A program made the translations under genes and the position numbers. Of a stretch of 64,000 nucleotides of DNA, positions 11,361 through 23,819 are shown piece after piece; within the stretch, counting starts at the first letter, position 1, and each line of letters begins with the position of its first letter. Origin of the DNA: Reticulitermes speratus (taxonomy: Eukaryota > Arthropoda > Insecta > Blattodea > Rhinotermitidae); assembly GCA_021186555.1 (NCBI GenBank), contig JAJKFL010000007.1, positions 1,747,001 through 1,811,000 on the forward strand. The letters are read 5' to 3'. The notes under the pieces are model-generated. The model was given only the letters and a program-made list of their open reading frames with translations. It had not been told where the DNA came from and made no database searches.

Positions 11361-13012
11361 ACATTGTGAACAGCAATGGTGTCAGTTTGTTACACACATT
11401 GTGAACAGCAATGGTGTCAGTTTGTTACACACATTGTGAACAGCAATGGTGTCAGTTTGTTACACACATTGTGAACAGCAATGGTGTCAGTTTGTTACAC
11501 ACATTGTGAACAGCAATGGTGTCAGTTTGTTACACACATTGTGAACAGCAATGGTGTCAGTTTGTTACACACATTGTGAACAGCAATGGTGTCAGTTTGT
11601 TACACACATTGTGAACAGCAATGGTGTCAGTTTGTTACACACACTGTGAACAGCAATGGTGTCAGTTTGTTACACACATTGTGAACAGCAATGGTGTCAG
11701 TTTGTTACACACATTGTGAACAGCAATGGTGTCAGTTTGTTACACACATTGTGAACATCAATGGTGTCAGTTTGTTACACACATCGTGAACAGCAATGGT
11801 GTCAGTTTGTTACACACATTGTGAACAGCAATGGTGTCAGTTTGTTACACACATCGTGAACAGCAATGGTGTCAGTTTGTTACACACATTGTGAACAGCA
11901 ATGGTGTCAGTTTGTTACACACATCGTGAACAGCAATGGTGTCAGTCTGTTACACACATCGTGAACAGCAATGGTGTCAGTCTGTTACACACATCGTGAA
12001 CAGCAATGGTGTCAGTTTGTTACACACATTGTGAACAGCAATGGTGTCAGTTTGTTACACACATTGTGAACAGCAATGGTGTCAGTTTGTTACACACATT
12101 GTGAACAGCAATGGTGTCAGTTTGTTACACACATTGTGAACAGCAATGGTGTCAGTTTGTTATACACATTGTGAACAGCAATGGTGTCAGTTTGTTACAC
12201 ACATTGTGAACAGCAATGGTGTCAGTTTGTTACACACATCGTGAACAGCAATGGTGTCAGTTTGTTACACACATTGTGAACAGCAATGGTGTCAGTTTGT
12301 TACACACATCGTGAACAGCAATGGTGTCAGTTTGTTACACACATTGTGAACAGCAATGGTGTCAGTTTGTTAGACACATTGTGAACAGCAATGGTGTCAG
12401 TTTGTTACATACATCGTGAACAGCAATGGTGTCAGTTTGTTACACACATTGTGAACAGCAATGGTGTCAGTTTGTTACACACATTGTGAACAGCAATGGT
12501 GTCAGTTTGTTACACACATCGTGAACAGCAATGGTGTCAGTTTGTTACACACATCGTGAACAGCAATGGTGTCAGTTTGTTACACACATCGTGAACAGCA
12601 ATGGTGTCAGTTTGTTACACACATTGTGAACAGCAATGGTATCAGTTTGTTACACACATTGTGAACAGCAATGGTGTCAGTTTGTTACACACATTGTGAA
12701 CAGCAATGGTGTCAGTTTGTTACACACATTGTGAACAGCAATGGTGTCAGTTTGTTACACACATCGTGAACAGCAATGGTGTCAGTTTGTTACACACATC
12801 GTGAACAGCAATGGTGTCAGTTTGTTACACACATTGTGAACAGCAATGGTGTCAGTTTGTTACACACATCGTGAACAGCAATGGTGTCAGTTTGTTACAC
12901 ACATCGTGAACAGCAATGGTGTCAGTTTGTTACACACATTGTGAACAGCAATGGTGTCAGTTTGTTACACACATCGTGAACAGCAATGGTGTCAGTTTGT
13001 TACACACATCGT
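11361..13012. repeat. 35-bp minisatellite, about 47 copies
   Basis: The unit starts ATTGTGAACAGCAATGGTGT and continues CAGTTTGTTACACAC. The main variant is ATT or ATC at the start. Copies are nearly identical over 1.65 kb, so the true copy number in the genome may differ from the assembled one. The period is not a multiple of three and no long frame results. Confidence 0.95.
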
Positions 13013-13171
13013 CAAAGGAAGAGGAACTGAAGACTGTCGTTGTGCGCGAGATTCATCTTCGCAGTGAGAGGTTAGGGATGGACAAAACAGAACTACATGT
13101 GCAGAATAATTGCGAAGGGTTACAATAAACTGTAATTTTATTCCTTATTTATTTCTGTCAAAAACGAAGTC

Positions 13172-13395
13172 ATACATACACACACATACATACATACATA
13201 CATACACACACTTATATGCATACGTACATACACACATATATACATACATACATACATACACACATACATATCTACACACATACATACATATACATACACA
13301 CAGACACACATGCATACATACTCACACACTTATATACATACGTAGGTACATACATACACACATACAAACATACATACACACATACATACATACAT
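13172..13395. repeat. compound (TACA)n/(CACA)n microsatellite
   Basis: About 220 bp of interrupted ACAT and ACAC motifs. Histidine/threonine/tyrosine-rich open frames across it are artefacts of the repeat. Confidence 0.9.
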
Positions 13396-14032
13396 TCTAT
13401 GAATCCATAAGTGTGCCACAAAGCCAAAACGATGTGAAACAAGTCATAAATACACAAATATACAGAGTTTTTATAGTGTAAAAATACTACAAACGTTCTA
13501 TTAAACAGCATTATGGATCATGTTTATACATAACAAATTCATCTACAGAGTAAAAGCTGTGTGTATTTAAGTATTGTCTTAATGCTACTTTCAATTGTGT
13601 CTTTAATTCTTAAGGATTGTCAGACTACGTGGTGAGCAGTTGAAAAATTCTGATACCGGCATAAAATGTGCTTTCTTTTTTTTGAAAAGAAGATAGGTTG
13701 GCAATTGGTCTTTGAGGATGGTGCTTATTGCTTGTATTAATACTGTGTATTGATGAATTTGTTTGGAAATTTTCTTGATTATCGATATTGAAGTTCATTA
13801 ATGAAAATATATATTGGCATGGAACAGGGAGAATCTCTGTTTAAATGGACTTGTACACGAAGTTCTGGGTTCTGCACCAGCCATAATTCTGATGATTTTT
13901 ATTTTGTAAAGTGAAAATCTTGGAACTATTGCTAGATGTACCCCAAAAATTATTACATATTTTAAAATAGAATAAAAATATGCGACATAACATGATTTGA
14001 GAGTGTTGTCCATTTTATTAACCCAGCCTCAC
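13396..14032. other. no gene seen
   Basis: AT-rich unique sequence without recognised motifs. Confidence 0.4.
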
Positions 14033-14222
14033 ACACACACACAGACGTGCGCATGCCCATACAAACACAGATGTGCGCATGCCCATACACACACAGATGT
14101 GCGCATGCCCATACACACACAGATGTGCGCATGCCCATACACACACAGATGTGCGCATGTCCATACACACAGATGTGCGCATGTCCATACACACACAGAT
14201 GTGCGCATGTCCATACACACAC
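14033..14222. repeat. 26-bp tandem repeat, about 7 copies
   Basis: Unit AGATGTGCGCATGCCCATAC plus ACACAC, with a gradient from 'gccc' on the left to 'gtcc' on the right and one copy 2 bp shorter. Each unit contains a TGCGCA palindrome within alternating purine-pyrimidine sequence. Confidence 0.95.
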
Positions 14223-14383
14223 AATGTAACGTTCATTGAAACTTCAACAAAATGTCTGCTCGTTTGCTGTATCAAATGCTGTTATTGTTTACAGATTAGA
14301 CACAGTTTCCTGGTACGACATCTGGCAAAAATAAAACGAGACTGAACGCTTAGTGTACACAATCAACACAGTAAGCATTCAAC

Positions 14384-14626
14384 TTTATGTTGTACATACC
14401 GATGTGAGTATTTATGTTGTACATACTGATGTGAGTATTTATGTTGTACATACTGATGTGAGTATTTATGTTGTACATACTGATGTGAGTATTTATGTTG
14501 TACATACTGATGTGAGTATTTATGTTGTACATACTGATGTGAGTATTTATGTTGTACATACTGATGTGAGTATTTATGTTGTACATACTGATGTGAGTAT
14601 TTATGTTGTACATACCGATGTGAGTA
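14384..14626. repeat. 27-bp tandem repeat, 9 copies
   Basis: Unit TTTATGTTGTACATACTGAT plus GTGAGTA, repeating exactly every 27 bp; the first and last copies share a C variant. The array ends 17 bp before a foldback element. Open frames on both strands are expected from a 27-bp unit without stops. Confidence 0.95.
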
Positions 14627-14643
14627 ATGAGTAGAACAGCAGA

Positions 14644-14827
14644 TATTAATTGCCGTCCTTCCAAGTGTATAATTCTACTAAAACACAACCACCTAATTAA
14701 TCACATTAAAAATAACTACATGTTTCGACCAAAAAGTCCATAACCTATGTGGTCGAAACATGTCGCAATTTTTAATATTATTATATGTTTTAATAAAATT
14801 ATACATTTATGAGGACGGCAATTAATA
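14644..14827. mobile_element. foldback (MITE-like) element, arms about 80 bp
   Basis: The left arm (from TATTAATTGCCGTCC) and the right arm (ending GGACGGCAATTAATA) are imperfect inverted repeats along their length. They meet around GTTTCGACC...GGTCGAAAC. The CGAAACATGT half of a hammerhead is present near 14752, but no CTGANGA box, so no ribozyme is called. No coding capacity. Confidence 0.7.
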
Positions 14828-15579
14828 ACTGCTACTTTACACAGACTAAGTATTTTTCAGCGTGGCCTCTCCTGATTCTAACAAGCGTTTGCGTTTTTTA
14901 ATCGGGTAAACACGGTTTAAGTTACGCCCGTTGCTGTAAGACGTGTCTTATCGCAGGTGACGGAAAATGTGACAGAAATTTAGAGCAGCTCATTAACATG
15001 ACGCTTTAAACCAAATGTAAGAGAACCCCAATTGTAATAACGGTACGTTGACAAATGTCCATGCTGATGAAACAATGTTTTGTGCTAGTGTATTTGAGTT
15101 GAGTGACAGATTTATTGACGATCGAGCAGCTGTGCACGATTATCCGAAATTCGGTAGACCCACAACCACAAGACACCGAAGTAAAGAGCGGAAAGTTTCG
15201 AAAATTTGTCTGCAGTGATTTGGGGGCTAAAATAATGGGCGAGATAATAAACACGGTTAACGAGTGAATTTGCGACATTTTATCGAAGATTTTATCATAA
15301 CTATGGCGTAGACAAAGACGTTCCTCAAATTTCCGATGCGCAACTAACAACTTAAAACAGCCATATTGGCACTGATATTCGTGAAAGAATTAGAGAATAA
15401 CCAGACTTTCAGAAAAACTTTATCGCTAGTAAGGATTCACTGGTATTGAATTGCGACCCGAAAATAAAAGCCAAAGCCTCCAGTGGACAATACGATCGTC
15501 TCTCCGACAAAGAAAAGAAAAAAAAGGACGAATATCACGCTCCACAATGACGAAAATGTTGATTGTGTTTTTTGAAGGC

Positions 15580-15610
<31 letters not shown>

Positions 15611-16330
15611 ACGTTCAACCAATATTCTACAAAGACTTTCCTGAGCGTTAAAGAGACAAAAAAAGGCGTCACGAAGGACTGAAGCTGTGGTCACACAATT
15701 CGCTTCTGCCTCACTTCGCCGTGAGACCAGCATGTCTTGAGGAACGTTTGCCAAACGTCAGGATGTTACTATGTGAGGCACTGCCGTACGTCCGATTATC
15801 TACCGTTATATCGATATCGATATCGATACGAGCGTGTTAATGTACGCACTCGGCCGTAACTCAAAAAACTTGCAAATTATTTATCATAATGTACAACATG
15901 AAAATAAAGTTATATAACAGATAATATCATAAAGGCAACACCGTATATGAGTTACGAATTTGCTGCTTTTCGGATAATTTCATCATTTCCCCTTACGCAG
16001 TCAGAGGACTCCACTATTTGCTGAAGTAGATATTGTGACTGCAGTGGTATACCATGCCGCCCGCACAAGTAGTCAAGAGGCGCGAGCTTCGGTGACCTCG
16101 CTGGCCACGTTTCTGTACCACAACGACCAATCCAGAAGTTAGGATAATGGCTGTTAAGGTATTCTCTTACGTGTCACCTCACATGCTTCAGGCATCGCTG
16201 TTAACTAAGCTGCGAGTGTCATGTCAATAACTACCGTACAGGCTAGCGGAGTGTTCGTGGCAGTAGACGTGAAGCCCGTTCATAAGTACTGACATTGCAT
16301 GCTTCATTTATAATTTTATATTTTATATAT
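14828..16330. other. no gene; 29-base poly-G tract
   Basis: The poly-G run at 15580-15608 is the longest homopolymer in the window. An ATCGAT-repeat palindrome lies near 15810-15830. Proline-rich or glycine-rich open frames across the G tract are not credible genes. Confidence 0.5.
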
Positions 16331-18034
16331 TTTTACTGCATTGGTTTTCACCGTGGCAGTAGTCTTACACAGTAACACAATACAATGTTTACCGGTGGCA
16401 GTAGCCTTACACAGTACACACAATACAAATGTTTTCACCCGGTGGCAGTAGTCCTTACACTAGTACACACAATACAAATGTTTTCACCGGTGGCAGTAGT
16501 CCTTACACTAGTACACACAACACAAATGTTTTCACCCGGTGGCAGTAGTCCTTACACTAGTACACACAACACAAATGTTTCACCCGGTGGCAGTAGTCCT
16601 TACACTAGTACACACAATACAAATGTTTTCACCCGGTGGCAGTAGTCCTTACACTAGTACACACAATACAAATGTTTTCACCCGGTGGCAGTAGTCCTTA
16701 CACTAGTACAACACAATACAAATGTTTTCACCCGGTGGCAGTAGTCCTTACACTAGTACACACAACACAAATGTTTTCACCCGGTGGCAGTAGTCCTTAC
16801 ACTAGTACACACAATACAAATGTTTCACCCGGTGGCAGTAGTCCTAGTCCCCTTACACTAGTACACACAATACAAATGTTTTCACCCGGTGGCAGTAGTC
16901 CTTACACTAGTACACACAATACAAATGTTTTCACCCGGTGGCAGCTAGTCCTTACACTAGTACACACAATACAAATGTTCTCACCCGGTGGCAGTAGTCC
17001 TTACACTAGTACACACAATACAGATGTTTTCACCCGGTGGCAGTAGTCCTTACACTAGTACACACAATACAAATGTTCTCACCCGGTGGCAGTAGTCCTT
17101 ACACTAGTACACACAATACAAATGTTTTCACCCGGTGGCAGTAGTCCTTACACTAGTACACACAATACAGATGTTTTCATAAGGTGGCAGTAGTCCTTAC
17201 ACAGTACACAAATACAAATGTTCTCAACCCGTGGACATAGTCCTTACATAGTACACACCAAACAAATGTTTTCACACGTGGCAGCAGTCCTTACATAGTA
17301 CACACAATACAAATGTTTTCACCCGGTGGCAGTAGTCCTTACACTAGTACACACAATACAAATGTTTTCACCCGGTGGCAGCAGTCCTTACACTAGTACA
17401 CACAATACAAATGTTCTCACCCGGTGGCAGTAGTCCTTACACTAGTACACACAATACAGATGTTTTCACCCGGTGGCAGTAGTCCTTACACTAGTACACA
17501 CAATACAAATGTTCTCACCGGTGGCAGTAGTCCTTACACTAGTACACACAATACAAATGTTCTCACCCGGTGGCAGCAGTCCTTACACTAGTACACACAA
17601 TACAGATGTTTTCACCCGGTGGCAGTAGTCCTTACACTAGTACACACAATACAAATGTTCTCACCCGGTGGCAGTAGTCCTTACACTAGTACACACAATA
17701 CAAATGTTTTCACCCGGTGGCAGCAGTCCTTACACTAGTACACACAATACAAATGTTTTCACCCGGTGGCAGTAGTCCTTACACTAGTACACACAATACA
17801 AATGTTTTCACCCGGTGGCAGCAGTCCTTACACTAGTACACACAATACAAATGTTCTCACCCGGTGGCAGTAGTCCTTACACTAGTACACACAATACAGA
17901 TGTTTTCACCCGGTGGCAGTAGTCCTTACACTAGTACACACAATACAAATGTTCTCACCCGGTGGCAGTAGTCCTTACACTAGTACACACAATACAAATG
18001 GACATATAATATACATAAAAGTAACAATACAAAA
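16331..18034 (+). mobile_element. element with a 49-bp minisatellite, long copy
   Basis: Left flank 'tttactgcattgg' leads into about 34 copies of a 49-bp unit (GGTGGCAGTAGTCCTTACAC, TAGTACACACAATACAAATG, TTTTCACCC). The right flank is 'acatataatatacataaaag' plus 'taacaatacaaaa'. Both flanks recur, inverted, around a 4-copy array at 19776-20030, so array plus flanks behave as one dispersed unit. The leftmost copies are ragged with many single-base gaps; the right part is uniform, with TTTTC or TTCTC alternating in blocks. Confidence 0.75.
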
Positions 18035-19539
18035 CAAACTATACACAATTACAAAACAAAATACATACAGTAAACACAAGTACACACATTAGAACACCAT
18101 CCACACATTACAATAACACCCACACCTTAACAAAAACATCCACTCCTTAACAAAAAACATCCACACCTTACAAAAACACCCACACACAATACAAACAAAA
18201 CACACGCACATTACAAAAAAACCCACACATTACATAATACAAAAACAACAAAACACATACTGCAAATTTGCATACATTTGTGCGATATCGCACAGAATTT
18301 GAAACGTTAAAATACTCTTAGCAATGTAGCTGTTGATAGTCGGACATAAGAGTGATATAACGCTTATTACTCGACTGTTATAATGAATGGCATCCTGACG
18401 TTTGGCACACCATTCGCGGAACACTCTGTATATCACAGAATTTCGTGTGTGTTCCGTGACAATCTACAAAGATTCTGCCTGGCAGGAAATAGGGTCTTGT
18501 TGGCATTAACATACCGAATAGCCAGGGTGACAGAATTTCCATCCTGTAGTCACGTGTGCGTTAAACACACATTACTGATGTCACTTGCCACTTTGTAACA
18601 GAAAAGTGATGGGGGTGGAGGTGGGAGCGGGAGTTTTAACCCAAAAATGGCAGTAGTAAATAAGTTAATTTTTGTGGAAATTTAGAAGTTGAAATTCTGT
18701 CGTTATTCTTTCCCCTTAGAGCAATTCCTTCCCTTAGTTACGGACAAGTAAGTCAAGTGATGGTGACTGTCGAAAAAAAAATTAATTGTCATTACAAAGA
18801 AATGATAAAACACCAGCACTTTGTTCTGCACTGCAGCCACGAACATTGCCCATAAAAATGCTCTAGATAGAAGTCCAGTGTGTTTTTGGAAGCTAACTTT
18901 AAATTTTATGGAGTGCACATTCAGGAACTTGAAATATTTATAGATTTAAAAACTAAGCACGAAAAGTTAATGGAATTTTACATTATTCATCAGAACTTTT
19001 CGTCTTTTTTTCAAAACATTATCTAGATTAACTCCTTATTTTGGAAGCGCAAGGAAAATAACCTGATGCAGACACACATTCTGGTCATGTGTTTGTGTAT
19101 ACAGATATTATTTCATCTTACAACTGTCACCAGTCACTTCCTTTCGGCTCGTTTTCCGTCGGCTCGTTTCCCGTCGGCTCGTTTAACTTAAAAATGTTTT
19201 ACTTGCACAGCAAGTAAAACATATGAAGCGTGTCTGCGACCCGAAGTAAGACATTCCCGGCACTTTGTTTAAATACGGCGAGTGAAGGGCCAATATTAGC
19301 TGCAGTACATTCAATTAAACACATCCACGGTGACAAACAGCCACGGGAGACAAAGGGAAAAATCCCTAAATGAAGATGACATTCTACGAATCATGAATGT
19401 TTGCATTCATATTATAAATATTATGATATATACAACTTGCACTATACATTTTAATGATTTTACACAATTTTAACATCTTTCTTTAACTCTACAATTTTAC
19501 ATCTATGACATAGCCAATGTTGTGTTTTTACTTGTCGAA
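18035..19539. other. no gene; A/C-rich tract and a short 16-bp repeat
   Basis: 18035-18240 is A/C-rich low-complexity sequence (ccacac..ttacaaaaac). Near 19146-19184 a 16-bp unit (GGCTCGTTTTCCGTC-like) occurs about 2.5 times. No gene or element end is evident. Confidence 0.4.
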
Positions 19540-19541
19540 TG

Positions 19542-19634
19542 CCTCCCTGAAGATGGCCGAAAAACGACCGAAACATGTAGAAGGTTTGCTATATGATTGC
19601 ATACTCTTGTATCTAACTTTTGTGCAGTTGTTGG
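19542..19634 (+). mobile_element. hammerhead-like element fragment (family theta)
   Basis: A hammerhead-like motif at 19542-19584 is followed 38 bases later by the shared box GTGCAGTTGTTGG (19622-19634). Motif parts: CTGAAGA at 19547-19553, extra T, stem II GGCC/GACC with one mismatch, GAAA at 19570-19573, stem III AC/GU with loop AT, cleavage residue A19579, and stem I CCTCC with GAAGG, four of five pairs. No left arm was found. Confidence 0.45.
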
Positions 19635-19775
19635 AATAAATATCGTAAAATTATCTTGCCGCAAGAAAAGCGGATAATATTAAAAATTCGTATTAGGAAA
19701 TTTTACTAAAATTCGTTAACCCACACCTATTTTGGTTGAAACAGGACAAACACACGAGACACTTTGCATAAGACC

Positions 19776-20030
19776 TTTTTTTTTGTATTGTTACTTTTAT
19801 GTATATTATATTTCCATTTGTGTTATGTGTACTAGTGTAAGGACTACTGCCACCGGGTGAAAACATTTGTATTGTGTGTACTAGTGTAAGGACTACTGCC
19901 ACCGGGTGAAAACATTTGTATTGTGTGTACTAGTGTAAGGACTACTGCCACCGGGTGAAAACATTTGTATTGTGTGTACTAGTGTAAGGACTACTGCCAC
20001 CGGGTGAAAACCCAATTGCAGTACGAGTAA
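19776..20030 (-). mobile_element. element with a 49-bp minisatellite, short inverted copy
   Basis: On the minus strand it reads TTTACTCGTACTGCAATTGG, then four 49-bp units, then 'aaatataatatacataaaag', 'taacaatac' and an A tract. The flanks match the long copy at 16331-18034, but there are only four repeat units. The terminal A run suggests retroposition. The right side borders an (AAT)n microsatellite (20029-20056). Confidence 0.75.
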
Positions 20031-20056
20031 ATAATAATAATAATAATAATAATAAT

Positions 20057-20770
20057 ACATACATACATACGTGTGATTGATCTGTATAATGGAAATAGAC
20101 CGCCTTGTTTGGAGTTACGAACCATAGTCTAAACAACAACAGACGATCTAAACATTTCGCTCTTCAAGAGACAAGTAAAGGGAAAACATCTCGCCGTTTG
20201 CGAGAAGAGTGCAAGAAATACGATATCTCGAATTTATAAGATAAACACAAGAAACAAAGACAGAGCCACAGGAGCCAAAGGAACAAGTGACGATCTAAAC
20301 ACATCCATCATCCCAAGCGAGAAACAAAAGAAATTAGTAATTGCGTGCAGCGTGCGTAAACATTATTCACGTATAATGGGGCCAATAACAGGCAAATGCG
20401 CTGGAAGTGTTAGTTCTACGGACATTTCCTAAGTTGATTTGTTATTCGTGTGGAGTTATATAAGACTTTGTCGCCTGGGATGATGGTAGATGCTATGCAC
20501 GAAACCGCACTGAGTTCTGTATGTAAATTGTCCGTGGTGTTATCACAACTCAACAACAATTAAAACGGATTGAAAATATGACGTAAAATTATTCACTACA
20601 AAAAGTTTATGACGATTTTTTCAGCGGTTCTCGATTATTTACGGACGGACGGAGAAAAGAAACGAATAGGCAATCCACGGGAATGGAAACACGACTAAGA
20701 GTGCGGGAAGTAAGAAGGCAACCAATAAAGCAACGAGAGAGAAAGATATGAACAAAAGTGTGGGGAATAA
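20057..20770. other. no gene seen
   Basis: A (TACA)n patch near 20057-20070 and otherwise unique AT-rich sequence. Confidence 0.4.
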
Positions 20771-20956
20771 AGAGTCGAACTCGGTTATAACGTCATGAAA
20801 GAGACTGAATATTTTGTGTCGTTATAAACGAGTGTTCTTATAACCGAGGAGTTTAATGTTATGGTTAACAGTGAGGAATTAATTGGTACCATAGAATATC
20901 TGACGCTATAGACGAGGTGTCGTATAAACCAATATCGTTATAACCGGGTTAGACTG
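20771..20956. mobile_element. pogo/Tigger-like MITE, copy 2
   Basis: Inverted copy of the 4466-4650 element with the same ends (AGTCGAACTCGGTTATAACG on the left, ATCGTTATAACCGGGTT on the right) and TA at the right edge. Interior blocks 'taaccgaggagt', 'gttaacagtgaggaatta' and 'gacgaggtgtcgt' match. Confidence 0.6.
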
Positions 20957-21729
20957 TATATCCATTTATTCGAATCAGAAGATATTTTGCTAAGTTTATC
21001 CGTTAGAACACAGATGAATTCCCGCGCTTTTATCCCAAACAGTACTCTACTGTTAGTAATTCAGGATCGATTATTAACATCCCAACAGTAATGACGCTTT
21101 GAGCGTGCTAATACGACACCGCCATCAGTTCATAATTTATCACAAGCCAGTGCGGACAGGCTGTACCCCTTAATGAGTAGGATAACCCGTCTGTTCATTG
21201 CCAATAAATTTCCAATAATTGATAATCAGAAAACCATTACAATCAACCTAATGTAGGCAATCAGTATCCGACACTGATATTACACAAAAGCATGTCACGT
21301 TCTTCAGCCCGAATGAGTACTCTTCATTAGCGAAATAGCATTGATATGCTGGCATCAGTGACACAAGATTTTGTGACGTGTTACCTTTCAACTTTACAAC
21401 AAAGCTAATCTCTGTTGGTTAGAGCTTGGGAATACAAATTAATTCCATGGAGCCGAGTCACAGCTCTGAAGATTAAAGGCGCTCATCTGGAGACCAAAAA
21501 ATAAAATTTTCCGACACCTGTGTAAGGTGTAGCATCACACAATATTGACTCCGACAAAATTCACTTTATTGTGTTGGACTAATGTCGTGTGATTTGATTA
21601 TCGACAGCGCTCGGTGTGAACGATATAAAATGCATTAGCATCTTCACAAGAGAACGCCACGGGTTCGTACGTCAACAGTTTGAATTCATATACTTGATGT
21701 TATACATATTCCGTGCCGTTTGTATGCAC
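20957..21729. other. no gene seen
   Basis: Unique AT-rich sequence with no recognisable element. Confidence 0.4.
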
Positions 21730-21773
21730 ATATAAGTTTATTCACACCAACTACTGCATCAGGGAGTGCTCTA

Positions 21774-23150
21774 CTATAGACCTACGCAGCACGCAGTTGC
21801 ATGATATTCCTCTTCTATATACCTACGCAGCACGCAGCTGCATGATATTCCTCTTCTATAGACCTACGCAGCACGCAGCTGCATGATATTCCTCTTCTAT
21901 ATACCTACGCAGCACGCAGCTGCATGATATTCCTCTTCTATAGACCTACGCAGCACGCAGCTGCATGATATTCCTCTTCTATAGACCTACGCAGCACGCG
22001 GCTGCATGATATTCTTCTTCTATAGACCTACGCAGCACGCAGCTGCATGATATTCCTCTTCTATATACCTACGCAGCACGCAGCTGAATGATATTCCTCT
22101 TCTATAGACCTACGCAGCTGCATGATATTCCTCTTCTATAGACCTAAGCAGCACGCAGCTGCATGATATTCCTCTTCTATAGACCTACGCAGTACGCAGC
22201 TGCATGATATTCCTCTTCTATAGACCTACGCAGCACGCAGCTGCATGATATTCCTCTTCTGTAGACCTACGCAGCACGCAGCTGCATGATATTCCTCTTC
22301 TATAGACCTACGCAGCACGCAGCTGCATGATATTCCTCTTCTATAGACCTACGCAGCACGCAGCTGCATGATATTCCTCTTCTATAGACCTACGCAGCAC
22401 GCAGCTGCTTGATATTCCTCTTCTATAGACCTACGCAGCACGCAGCTGCATGATATTTCTCTACTATAGACCTACGCAGCACGCAGCTGCATGATATTCC
22501 TCTTCTATAGACCTACGCAGCACGCAGCTGCATGATATTTCTCTACTATAGACCTACGCAGCACGCAGCTGCATGATATTCCTCTTCTATAGACCTACGC
22601 AGCACGCAGCTGCATGATATTCCTCTTCTCTAGACCTACGCAGCTGCATGATATTCCTCTTCTATAGACCTAAGCAGCACGCAGCTGCATGATATTCCTC
22701 TTCTATAGACCTACGCAGTACGCAGCTGCATGATATTCCTCTCCTATAGACCTACGCAGCACGCAGCTGCATGATATTCCTCTTCTCTAGACCTACGCAG
22801 CTGCATGATATTCCTCTCCTATAGACCTACGCAGCACGCAGCTGCATGATATTCCTCTTCTCTAGACCTACGCAGCTGCATGATATTCCTCTTCTCTAGA
22901 CCTACGCAGCTGCATGATATTCCTCTTCTATAGACCTACGCAGTACGCAGCTGCATGATATTCCTCTCCTATAGACCTACGCAGCACGCAGCTGCATGAT
23001 ATTCCTCTTCTCTAGACCTACGCAGCTGCATGATATTCCTCTTCTATAGACCTAAGCAGCACGCAGCTGCATGATATTCCTCTTCTATAGACCTACGCAG
23101 TACGCAGCTGCATGATATTCCTCTTCTCTAGACCTACGCAGCCTGCAGCT
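21774..23150. repeat. 41-bp minisatellite, about 34 copies including 32-bp variants
   Basis: Unit CTATAGACCTACGCAGCACG, CAGCTGCATGATATTCCTCT, T. Several copies are 32 bp because nine bases (acgcagc duplication region) are missing. Blocks of standard and short copies recur in the same order, indicating unequal exchange. Confidence 0.95.
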
Positions 23151-23179
23151 ACACGCTGCTTTGGTCTATAGAAGAGGAC

Positions 23180-23221
23180 TTCCTGATGATGGCTGAGAAT
23201 GCCAGCCGAAACATGTAGGGG
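23180..23221 (+). ncRNA. type-I hammerhead-like ribozyme motif
   Basis: CTGATGA at 23183-23189, extra T, stem II GGCT (23191-23194) with AGCC (23204-23207), GAAA at 23208-23211, AC/GU stem III with loop AT, cleavage residue A23217, then GGGG. Stem I is weak (TTC against GGG, two G-U pairs), so this copy is probably less active or dead. Confidence 0.5.
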
Positions 23222-23278
23222 TATACAGAATGAATATATGTCATTGGTGTGCAGTAGTTGGTGTGAATAAACTTATAT

Positions 23279-23819
23279 ACGTTTAAAATCAGTTCATATT
23301 TTTGCACGTTAAATATTTAAGGCTTGTTTCAAATTACTTTACCATTTACAACCGCGTTGCTTATATGGTCTCTTCCTTTCAGATTTCCCAATTAAAATTT
23401 TATACACATTTCTAATCACTTAATGCGTGCTACATACCCAAACTGGATGAATAGGGTGGCAGATCATTCCTCCACAACATCGGTACATAACTACTAGAAC
23501 ACACGTTGTCATGCTCAGAATAAAGTATTCTTCAGACTGTATGATTATTCATTTATGCCCCGCCATGTGGACTGAACGTTAGAAAGAAAACAGTCTACAA
23601 CAGAATTTATTCCAGGAAACTGCTGTTTGTTCTGCCAACTACGTGAAACAGTTTCTACACACCGCCTTCTATAGCACGTCTTTTTACCTTTTGCTTGTTT
23701 TTCGTTGAGGAATCCAATCCATTTGTAAAAGGCTTCGGTGGCCTTCCTTATCCCATTTGCTGAACATAGCTGCAAGCAGCACACCTAAACCAGTTCAAAC
23801 AATCATTTTCAGTGGAAGA
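23279..23819. other. no gene seen
   Basis: A minus-strand open frame of 79 codons near 23545-23784 has no family signature and is not called. Confidence 0.4.

Larger units (their letters stand above)
21730..23278 (+). mobile_element. inverted-repeat element enclosing a 41-bp array and a hammerhead motif (family epsilon)
   Basis: Perfect 29-bp terminal inverted repeats (ATATAAGTTTATTCACACCA plus ACTACTGCA at 21730-21758; its inverse at 23250-23278) bound 1,549 bp. Both contain the shared ACCAAC..TGCA box. Inside are a 41-bp array (21774-23150), an inverted piece of the array unit (ggtctatagaagagga, about 23163-23178) and a hammerhead-like motif at 23180-23221. The left arm stops at CTCCCTGATG on the minus strand, so only the right arm keeps the full motif. 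Confidence 0.75.

Noticed and set aside
14644..14827. Hammerhead in the foldback at 14.7 kb
   Set aside because: CGAAACATGT is present in both arms, but the CTGANGA half is missing and the central loop cannot supply it.
15426..15754. Proline-rich and glycine-rich proteins across the 29-G tract
   Set aside because: The residues come from homopolymer translation; nothing else supports coding.
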